NCBI RefSeq assembly: GCF_963665445.1
Contig: NZ_OY762276.1
Location: 4,272,601-4,336,600, forward strand
Direction: 5' to 3'
From: an uncultured Desulfobulbus sp.
Lineage (GTDB): Bacteria; Desulfobacterota; Desulfobulbia; Desulfobulbales; Desulfobulbaceae
Length of the DNA stretch: 64,000 nucleotides
Part shown: piece after piece, positions 53,141-59,934 of the stretch
Layout: every line of letters starts with the position of its first letter
Numbering within the stretch: position 1 is the stretch's first letter
The notes under the pieces: generated by a model
Told to the model about the DNA's origin: nothing
What the model saw: the letters and a program-made list of their open reading frames with translations, nothing else
Database searches by the model: none
Program-made: the position numbers and the translations under genes

Positions 53141-53398
53141 TCATCCTTTTTTGATGAAGAAGCTGATATAGCCAGACTCTTCCTTCTCGCCCAGGTACTC
53201 GTGACCGGCGCGCTCGCACCAACCGGGGATATCGTTACGGGAACCCGGGTCAGTACCCTGGATATGGAGAATCTGACCGGCGCTGATTTTACCGATTTCC
53301 TTTTTGGTACGCAGCAGCGGCATCGGGCAGCTCAGACCACGTGCATCCAGAACAGCGGCAACATCCAGACCTTCGGGTGCTACTTTTACGTCACTCAT
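53141..53398 (-). CDS. TusA-family sulfurtransferase
   Basis: 85 aa. The signature LDARGLSCPMPLLRTKKEI holds the persulfide-carrying cysteine of CPxP, followed by the GQILHIQGTDPGSRNDIPGWCERAGHEYLG pattern of TusA/SirA-like proteins. AAGGAGAACACA precedes the ATG. First gene of the minus-strand group that is divergent from the YedE-like permease gene. Confidence 0.96.
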   Translation of the reverse strand: MSDVKVAPEGLDVAAVLDARGLSCPMPLLRTKKEIGKISAGQILHIQGTDPGSRNDIPGWCERAGHEYLGEKEESGYISFFIKKG

Positions 53399-53817
53399 TG
53401 TGTGTTCTCCTTAATGATAATGCTTTTGGTAAAAGGCCTTTTATACATGAAAAAAAGACGAGTTAGTTTAAAGAGTAAACCAACCATTGTCAAGACGGAA
53501 ACAAAAATTGAATGAAGATTCAGAAATGAAGATTGAATCATTATTTATTACGAATAAAAACATATTGTTAAATACAAATATATCCGGACAATACCTAGTG
53601 TTGACAAATACCAAGGGCACAGGTATTTTTGCACAATTCGAGCATAATCTGCCTGATTTTAGGAAGTTTGTCGTTTTCGACCTTGCCTTGAAAACGACGT
53701 TACGTGCTTCGTAAGATGCTGTTTTTACGATGGACGGTTTCTCGATTTATGACTTTTCGTAGTTCAGCAAGGTTAGTGGGTGTCATTATCAATTAGGGAA
53801 AAGGAGGCTGTTCAACA
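53399..53817 (+). promoter_or_regulatory. Divergent tusA/yedE control region
   Basis: 419 bp, AT-rich, no supported gene. A plus-strand promoter is visible: TTGACA (53601-53606) and TATTTT (53624-53629), spacing 17. It implies a leader of about 180 nt for the permease gene. In that leader a perfect 9-bp stem GTCGTTTTC / GAAAACGAC (53670-53678 with 53690-53698) is not followed by T residues. Confidence 0.5.
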
Positions 53818-55083
53818 ATGGAAGACATTAAGGTTTTATGGCAAAAGATCAAACATTTGTACAAGGTGCTCTGTCAGGAGGAATGGAATGCTGCCACTAC
53901 CGGCATCATCGTTGCCCTGCTGAGTATTCTGATGATGGCCTGGTGGCGTCCCTGGGGTGCTGTCGGTGCGATCCGCAACTGGGGTGACTGGATGCTGTGG
54001 TCCATCGGCCTGTACAAGGGGCACCTGGGCGAAATCGCCGGGCTGATGGATGATGGCGAATTGGTGCTGAAGAGCTCCATCCTCTACAATACCGGTTCGG
54101 TTATCGGTATCGGATTTATCGGTGGCGCTTTCATCTCCGCCTGCCTGGGTGGCCAGTTCGCCTTCCGCTTCCCGCCGATCCGCGAGTATGTCAAGGCCAT
54201 CATCGCCGGTATTCTCATGGGTATTGGTTCCACCCTGGCCGGTGGCTGCAACATCGGCGGTATGTACAATGCCATCGGTAACCTGGCTGCCAACGGTTTT
54301 GCCATGTGGGTGGGCCTCGTTCCCGGCGTTATTTTCGGCCTCTGGCTGCTCTACAAGGAGATGGAGCATGTCTCCTGGGGAAGTGGCGGATCCTGGACCC
54401 TCAACATTCCCTACTTCATTCAGTGGATTTTCGGTATTGCCGGTATTGTCGGCCTGGTTTGGTGCGCGATCTACTATGCCGACTTCGACGGCGACGACTA
54501 CACCGATTACATCAACTCTCTGCCTGCGATTGTGGCCATTGCCGCCGCTCTTGGTTATGCCATGCAGCGAGGCCGCTGGTGTATGATTCAGGGGTTCCGC
54601 GAGCCGCACATGACCGGTGACTGCAAGATGGCCAAATCCGTTGCCCTGTCCATCCTGATCGTCGCCATCGGTGCCATGGTTCTCAAATACAGCGTTCCCG
54701 TCCGATTTGACGGCGACCCCGTGCTTGATCCGATGAACTATGTTCGCGGTACCTTTGGTTGGGGTGGTGTTGTCGGTGGCTTTATCTTTGGTCTGGGCGC
54801 CATGCTCGCCGGCGGTTGCGGTTCCGGTACCCTGTGGCGTGTCGGTGAGGGACAGATCAAACTGTGGTTGGTTGTGCCCTTTTTCGCCCTGTCCAACTCC
54901 CTGATGACCACCTGGTTCAAGGCATTCAGCTTCGAGGAGAAAGGCTATCTGGGAAGTTATGTCTACATCCCCGATGTCATGGGATACGGCTGGACCCTGG
55001 CGCTGATAGCCGGGTTTGTAACCCTGTGGTACCTGGTTGTGACCTGGAACGAGGATACCAACAGACTGTTGCTGCCGATGTGA
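53818..55083 (+). CDS. YeeE/YedE-family membrane transporter
   Basis: 421 aa with about ten membrane segments. Two family motifs each contain a cysteine: STLAGGCNIGGMYNAIGNLAANGF and AMLAGGCGSGTLWRVGEG, as in thiosulfate-uptake YeeE proteins where these cysteines move the substrate. AAAGGAGG precedes the ATG. Divergent from TusA and DsrE-like genes; presumed to bring a sulfur species across the membrane and hand it to TusA. A strong terminator follows. Confidence 0.93.
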   Translation: MEDIKVLWQKIKHLYKVLCQEEWNAATTGIIVALLSILMMAWWRPWGAVGAIRNWGDWMLWSIGLYKGHLGEIAGLMDDGELVLKSSILYNTGSVIGIGFIGGAFISACLGGQFAFRFPPIREYVKAIIAGILMGIGSTLAGGCNIGGMYNAIGNLAANGFAMWVGLVPGVIFGLWLLYKEMEHVSWGSGGSWTLNIPYFIQWIFGIAGIVGLVWCAIYYADFDGDDYTDYINSLPAIVAIAAALGYAMQRGRWCMIQGFREPHMTGDCKMAKSVALSILIVAIGAMVLKYSVPVRFDGDPVLDPMNYVRGTFGWGGVVGGFIFGLGAMLAGGCGSGTLWRVGEGQIKLWLVVPFFALSNSLMTTWFKAFSFEEKGYLGSYVYIPDVMGYGWTLALIAGFVTLWYLVVTWNEDTNRLLLPM

Positions 55084-55104
55084 TCCCCAGCGGTTAGGCA
55101 ATGC

Positions 55105-55140
55105 AAAAAGGGCGGTATCCGTATGGGTGCCGCCCTTTTT
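55105..55140 (+). terminator. Terminator of the YedE-like gene
   Basis: Stem AAAAAGGGCGG / CCGCCCTTTTT (11 bp) with T-run. Confidence 0.93.
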
Positions 55141-55159
55141 TTTTCCTGAACAACGATCT

Positions 55160-55771
55160 ATGAATAAAAAGACAACCGCACAGCGATCAAGCCTGCGCCG
55201 CAGAATTCTGGCAGTGCGCAATGGGATATCCGCCAGGGATCGGGCATTGCTTGATGGCCGAATTTTGCAGAGGATTTTGGCCTTGTCGGTCGTGCAGGAG
55301 AAGACCTGTTTTTTTATCTACTGCAGTTACCAGACAGAGGTCGCCACCGAAACCTTGATAGACGCGCTGCTCGCCCAGGGAAAAACCGTCACCGTCCCCC
55401 TCACCGATGCGGTCAACTCCAGCATGCAGGCAGTGGTCGTTAGAGAGCCAAAAAAGGAGTTGTTCCCCGGTTACAAAAACATTCCCGAACCAGATCCCAG
55501 GATTGTACCGCAGCGGATCGTTCCCCCAGAGTGTATCGAGGTCGCCCTCATTCCGGGATCGGTTTTCGATCGTCAGGGCAACAGGCTCGGCTATGGCGGG
55601 GGCTATTATGATAGGTTTCTCGCCCTTCAGGCCCCTCAAGCCCTGCGCATCGGCCTGGCCTACGGATTTCAGGTGGTTGAACGTCTTCCCGCCCAGCTCC
55701 ACGATGTTCCCATGGATATACTGGTGACGGAGAGCGATCTCTTCAGTTGGTCGCGAGACAGGACCCCTTAG
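55160..55771 (+). CDS. 5-formyltetrahydrofolate cyclo-ligase
   Basis: 203 aa. Converts 5-formyl-THF to methenyl-THF with ATP. Signature KNIPEPDP-type region and the nucleotide/folate loop NRLGYGGGYYDRFL are present; N-terminal RSSLRRRILAVRNGI is the usual basic helix. Start ATG 55160 just after the preceding terminator; the open frame back to 55127 begins inside that hairpin. The 3' end overlaps the convergent glycosyltransferase gene by 29 bp. Confidence 0.93.
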   Translation: MNKKTTAQRSSLRRRILAVRNGISARDRALLDGRILQRILALSVVQEKTCFFIYCSYQTEVATETLIDALLAQGKTVTVPLTDAVNSSMQAVVVREPKKELFPGYKNIPEPDPRIVPQRIVPPECIEVALIPGSVFDRQGNRLGYGGGYYDRFLALQAPQALRIGLAYGFQVVERLPAQLHDVPMDILVTESDLFSWSRDRTP

Positions 55772-56786
55772 TCTCTTCAACCCGCAGCGTTGCACCGTTA
55801 AGTGCCAGGTTACCCAGGAACTGGCGGGTACAGCGCTCCCAGGAATACTGGGTCGCCAACTGGCGGCAGCTGTCGCGGGACACATCCAGTGCCCGCAGGC
55901 AGGCCGCCTGAAGATCGCTATCCAGACAGCCGTTGACCCCTTCACGGACCAGATACCTGGGGCCTGTCACCGGAAAGGCCGCCACCGGCACGCCGCAGGC
56001 ATTGGCCTCGAGCAAGACCACACCAAAGGTATCGGTCAGGCTGGGGAAGACGAACACATCCGCCTGTGCCAGGTGATGGACGAGATCCTCATTGCGTTTG
56101 GCGCCGAAAAATCGGACCTGGGGGTAGTTCGCCCGTAGAAGATTCAGGCTCGGTCCATCGCCGATCACCCATTTTTTCCCCGGCAATTGCAAATCGAGAA
56201 AGGCGCACAAATTCTTTTCCGGCGCCACCCGCCCCACATAGACAAAATGGGGTTCCCTGTTGATCGGCAGGTTCTCTTCCCTTGGTCGAAACAACCGGGT
56301 ATCCACGCCGCGCGTCCAGGGGACCAGATGGGAAAATTTCCGAGCAGCCAGCTCATCGATAATGGTCGGTGCGGCCATGGTGCGCTCGGCGGCCTGATGA
56401 AACCCGCGGATGAGGGCATAGCTCATGGCCATGGGCACCGGCGCCCGCATGCGTACATACTCGGGAAAGCGGGTGTGGTAGGAGGTGGTGAATTTCAATC
56501 CGAGTTTGCGGCAGCTGCGGCGGGTGGTCCAGCCGATCGGTCCTTCGGTGGCAACATGGACCGCTTCGGGGGCAAACTGGTTGAGCATTTTGCCGATGGA
56601 AGCTCCGCTGACCATGGACAGGCGGATTTCCGGATAGGTCGGGCAGGGAAAGGTCTTGAACTGATCAGGACTGAGCACCATCACCTCATGCCCCCAGGAA
56701 CGAAGGGTCTCCGTGGTCCGGGTGAGGGTGGTCACCACCCCGTTAATTTGTGGATGCCAGGCATCTGTTGCGATACAGATCTTCAT
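55743..56786 (-). CDS. GT4-family glycosyltransferase
   Basis: 347 aa from MKICIATDAWHPQINGVVTTL, the Gly-rich N-terminal motif of GT4 enzymes acting on lipid-linked acceptors (PimB/MgtA-like). The acceptor domain includes HVATEGPIGWTTRR and TSYHTRFPEYVR; the donor domain has FVYVGRVAPEKN, GDGPSLNLL, FFGAKR and FPSLTDTFGVVLLEANACGVPVAAF (E-x7-E). Start ATG 56786 lies 44 bp inside the upstream phosphohydrolase gene. Likely mannosyl- or glucosyltransferase on a diacylglycerol-type lipid, by family. Confidence 0.88.
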   Translation of the reverse strand: MKICIATDAWHPQINGVVTTLTRTTETLRSWGHEVMVLSPDQFKTFPCPTYPEIRLSMVSGASIGKMLNQFAPEAVHVATEGPIGWTTRRSCRKLGLKFTTSYHTRFPEYVRMRAPVPMAMSYALIRGFHQAAERTMAAPTIIDELAARKFSHLVPWTRGVDTRLFRPREENLPINREPHFVYVGRVAPEKNLCAFLDLQLPGKKWVIGDGPSLNLLRANYPQVRFFGAKRNEDLVHHLAQADVFVFPSLTDTFGVVLLEANACGVPVAAFPVTGPRYLVREGVNGCLDSDLQAACLRALDVSRDSCRQLATQYSWERCTRQFLGNLALNGATLRVEETKGSCLATN

Positions 56787-57558
56787 ATTTTTTCCCGCGG
56801 GCGGCCTCGAGAAGGGGTTGTTGATTATGCCATTCAATGACACCCAGTCGACCGGTCTGATTTTCGGCAAGAGCGGTGCAGCTCTCCACCCAGTCGCCGG
56901 CATTGCTGTAGAGGACCTTGTTGATTTCTCGAATGCCGGCCCGGTGAATATGGCCGCAGATCAAACCGTCCACTCGATAGATGCTTGCCTCCTGGGCAAC
57001 GACCTCCTCGAATTTTCCCATATAGTTGACCACGATCTTGACCTGATGCTTGAGCCAGGAAGAGAGCGATTTATATTCCCGCTTCACGGTTTTCCGGCCC
57101 ATGTTGAACCAGCGGTTGAGCACCAACAGCATTTCATAGGCGGATGCGCCGATGGAGGCCAGCCAGGGGCTGTTCTGGACGATGGGGTCGAATTTATCGC
57201 CGTGAACCACCAGATAGCGTTTGCCGTCGACGGTTTGGTGGATGGCGCTGTTTTGAATGCGGATATTGTTGAAGGTACAACCGTGGAACTTGCGCAACAT
57301 GTGATCGTGATTGCCGGGGATATAGATCACCTTGGTTCCGCTGGCCGCCTTGGCGAGAATGGTTGCAACGATCTGGTCGTTGATTTTCGGCCAGTGCCAT
57401 CGTTTCTGGGCCTGCAGCAGGTCGAAGATATCACCCACAAGATACAAAAACTCGGATTCTGTCTGGAGAAGAAAATCGAGGAGCTTTTCGTTTTGCAGGT
57501 TGCGGGTGCCCAGGTGGAGATCTGAGATCCAGATTGATCGGAAATGTTGCGGCGCCAT
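56743..57558 (-). CDS. LpxH-like metallophosphoesterase (UDP-2,3-diacylglucosamine diphosphatase family)
   Basis: 271 aa. Complete calcineurin-like metal motifs: ISDLHLG, VGDIFDL, GNHDHML, VVHGDKFD and CGHIHRA. The HGD.FD pattern and size (versus about 240 for LpxH) place it in the LpxH/LpxH2-like family. Members of this branch often pair with a GT4 glycosyltransferase gene, as here, where it overlaps by 44 bp. Whether it serves lipid A or another lipid is open. Start matches MAPQHFRSIWISDLHLG. Confidence 0.85.
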   Translation of the reverse strand: MAPQHFRSIWISDLHLGTRNLQNEKLLDFLLQTESEFLYLVGDIFDLLQAQKRWHWPKINDQIVATILAKAASGTKVIYIPGNHDHMLRKFHGCTFNNIRIQNSAIHQTVDGKRYLVVHGDKFDPIVQNSPWLASIGASAYEMLLVLNRWFNMGRKTVKREYKSLSSWLKHQVKIVVNYMGKFEEVVAQEASIYRVDGLICGHIHRAGIREINKVLYSNAGDWVESCTALAENQTGRLGVIEWHNQQPLLEAARGKKYEDLYRNRCLASTN

Positions 57559-57836
57559 GAAGTCCCTCCTTCGTGTTCGCTCGGTTGAACCGCCATTGAG
57601 ACCCCGGAACCCTCCAGTTGCCGGGGACCTTTTTTAGCCGTGTCGCGCAGACTATCCTGGCTTTGTTACCCTTTGATCAGTGTCCGGTTTTTTTCGGATT
57701 TTAGCTCTGTTTGGATTCGGTTGCATCTGAGGAGGTGGGCGCTCTGCTGGTGACTGCGGTGGAAAAATAGGCGCGGTGGTATGACCAGACAAGGTGAAAA
57801 AATTCAAGGACCATCAATAATCGAAAAGTGGCTTTC
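57559..57836. other. Intergenic stretch with an orphan plus-strand terminator-like hairpin
   Basis: 278 bp. CCCCGG ... CCGGGG followed by ACCTTTTTT at about 57601-57636 would terminate plus-strand transcription, yet no plus-strand gene lies nearby. It might end a small RNA or antisense transcript. Nothing else recognised. Confidence 0.35.
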
Positions 57837-58889
57837 TCAAATACAGGTTTGCCGAACTTCAAAGGAAAGGGTTACACCGGTGACCATACTGCGGCCGAAA
57901 TGGAGAAAGAGGGCGAACCAGAGTCCGTTGAGTCCGAGGATGAGCAGGGGATTGGCCATCAGCAGCAGGCCATGACCGATGTTGGGCAGCGGCAACTCGC
58001 CGACCGGGGGAATCAGGCAGAGGAGGATGCCGTAGACGACCGCGATCAGCCCCATCTTCTGATAGGCGGAAATCGAACTGAAGCCGCGAAAGTCGGCACG
58101 GAACATTTCCGAGATCACCCGCCAGATCTGGGAGACCAGCAGGCAGAGGAGAAAGGCGCTGCGAAAGCTGCCCTGAAGGAAGAGGAAACAACCGCCCAGT
58201 CCGGTGAAGGTGTAGAGCAGGCTGGTGACTGCCTGAATCGGCACCAGCTTGACCCCGGCCAGATGTCCTTCATAGACCGCCTTTTTGGTCGGTCCGGTAA
58301 AGACCACAGCCACCCGTTTGAAGAGAAAGCCAATGACTTTTCCGCACTGGTCAAGGGGTTTGCCGTAACAGCAGCCAAAGCTCAGACAGGCCAGGCGGCC
58401 CAGCCCCTCACCGAGGATATAGCCAATGGCAAGCGCCGCGAGAACGATCTGCATCGGTAGGGTGGGGCAGCCGAACAGCAGACAGCCGCCGTTGACCAGG
58501 AGGATGATCAGCGGGGTGGCCACCAGGCCGCAGAAAAAGGCGCCGCCGATGGTAAAGGTGTATCGTTTTTTCTCCACCAGCCGCGCCACCCAGCGGGCAG
58601 CCGGAACACAGAGGGCAATGATGGCGGCGAGCAGACTCAGCAGGGGCCCCAGTTCGATTCCTGCAGCCAGGCAGAGCAGGAGCGTGTAGCCGATGCCGAT
58701 AATGGCGGCGGTCGCCAGCAGCAGGCCGTACCAGGTGAAGTTGACGCCTTGCCATCGTCCCTGTTCATCGCGGGCCACCGGCACCGAAGCCAGTATCTGA
58801 AACCGCTCGCCGGGCAGGTAGCGCCAGCCGAGAATGATCATCAGAGTGAAGAGAAGTCCGGAACTGCCAAGAAAGAGCCAGGGGTTCAT
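57837..58889 (-). CDS. Prolipoprotein diacylglyceryl transferase (Lgt)-like membrane protein
   Basis: 350 aa, about seven to nine membrane segments. Residues LGEGLGRLACLSFGCCYGKP take the place of the Lgt signature (GRxGNFxNxE.YG), with the first Arg kept, and VKLVPIQAVTSLLYTFTGL resembles the later Lgt P-x-Q-L-Y element. The Lgt signature's later asparagine and glutamate are not in place, so the reaction may differ from lipoprotein modification. It overlaps the psd stop by 4 bp and forms a unit with Psd and the 790-aa unknown, which points to lipid or head-group transfer. Confidence 0.7.
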   Translation of the reverse strand: MNPWLFLGSSGLLFTLMIILGWRYLPGERFQILASVPVARDEQGRWQGVNFTWYGLLLATAAIIGIGYTLLLCLAAGIELGPLLSLLAAIIALCVPAARWVARLVEKKRYTFTIGGAFFCGLVATPLIILLVNGGCLLFGCPTLPMQIVLAALAIGYILGEGLGRLACLSFGCCYGKPLDQCGKVIGFLFKRVAVVFTGPTKKAVYEGHLAGVKLVPIQAVTSLLYTFTGLGGCFLFLQGSFRSAFLLCLLVSQIWRVISEMFRADFRGFSSISAYQKMGLIAVVYGILLCLIPPVGELPLPNIGHGLLLMANPLLILGLNGLWFALFLHFGRSMVTGVTLSFEVRQTCI

Positions 58890-59929
58890 AGAGCCTCCGC
58901 AGGCTGGGCTGAAGTGTGTTGGGGTGGGGGAGCGGTTGCCACGGTCGAGCGAACCTGGAGATCGGTTTCAACGATCGGCCGTCCCAGGCCTGCGGAGAAT
59001 CGGCTGTTGACATCCCTGCGCACCGAGTTGTTACGCAGATCCTCGGAAAAGATGATGCGACCCTTTTCAAAGAGGAGGATATCGGTGGAACTGCCCGGTC
59101 GGTAGAGGCTTTTGGGGCAGCCCTTGTTGAGCCTCATCCCCCTGGTCAGCGGCCTCGGATTGTCGTAGCGGTTGTCCGAGTAACACTGGAGGATATCGCC
59201 GATCATCAGCGCCACCACCTCCACCATGGCCACCAGACCGACATGCGAACCTTCCGCCACATCGGTATCGATGATGGTCACCACCCGCCGGTTTTTGGCG
59301 TGGATCGAGGCGATGGCGATTTGCGCCCCCGGATTGCAGGAGTGGCAATCCCCCTCAACGGTATAAAAATCCATAACCTCCCCGCTCACCGGGACATGGT
59401 TGTAATGGTACTTATCGGGCGTGAGGCGAAAGATGGCAAAGTCCCCTTCATGAAAGCGGCGGCTCCAGGGCGAGGTCGGACCGAGCAGTTCCTCGGCGGA
59501 AAAGAATTTCTCCTTGATAAAGAGCTCGGGCACATCGTTGAGCGTACCGATCAGGACCTTGGCATCCGCCGGGGAAACCACCACGGCTGGGTCCGCATCC
59601 ATGGGTCGGCATTCCCAGTAGCGAATCTGGCGTTCAAAGACCTGGCGTGGCGTGGTGAAACTGTTATGCGGTGCGAGGCACTCGCGCCAGTCCACGCCCA
59701 TGCGTTTGAGCAGGGCAAGCCCTTTGGAGCCGACCAGTGGCAGGTTGACATCGAAATGAAGGAAACCCAGCACCGCCGACATCCGTTGCGAGGTCAGGGC
59801 GCGGAACAGGCCGGGAGCCTGTTCCCGAACCCGGTTGTAGAGCAGATCGATGCTGTGGTCGCCGAGGAGTTGTTCGTTGACAATTCGACCACTCTGGCGT
59901 GATATGTATTGATGTTCCATGGTTTTCAT
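58886..59929 (-). CDS. Phosphatidylserine decarboxylase-family protein
   Basis: About 347 aa. Pyruvoyl-dependent family that cleaves itself at a Gly-Ser. Elements visible: VVSPADAKVLIGT (Asp), a FRLTPDKYHYNHVPVSGEV segment with the charge-relay histidines, GDILQCYSDN and the cleavage region YRPGSSTDILLFEKGRI (GSS in place of the common GST). The N-terminal 90 residues are an extension seen in larger Psd proteins. Start: ATG 59929 or 59920; the frame opens with TTG at 59938, overlapping the upstream stop. Encoded between an unknown 790-aa protein and an Lgt-like protein. Confidence 0.85.
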   Translation of the reverse strand: MKTMEHQYISRQSGRIVNEQLLGDHSIDLLYNRVREQAPGLFRALTSQRMSAVLGFLHFDVNLPLVGSKGLALLKRMGVDWRECLAPHNSFTTPRQVFERQIRYWECRPMDADPAVVVSPADAKVLIGTLNDVPELFIKEKFFSAEELLGPTSPWSRRFHEGDFAIFRLTPDKYHYNHVPVSGEVMDFYTVEGDCHSCNPGAQIAIASIHAKNRRVVTIIDTDVAEGSHVGLVAMVEVVALMIGDILQCYSDNRYDNPRPLTRGMRLNKGCPKSLYRPGSSTDILLFEKGRIIFSEDLRNNSVRRDVNSRFSAGLGRPIVETDLQVRSTVATAPPPQHTSAQPAEAL

Positions 59930-59934
59930 CCAGG

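Noticed and set aside
53487-53714. Possible 75-aa gene between tusA and yedE
   Set aside because: The reading crosses the candidate yedE promoter and hairpin, has no proper ribosome-binding site and no family features.
53836-55221. 461-codon minus-strand open frame opposite the YedE-like gene
   Set aside because: Antisense shadow of a membrane-protein gene; no start signal and low-complexity translation.
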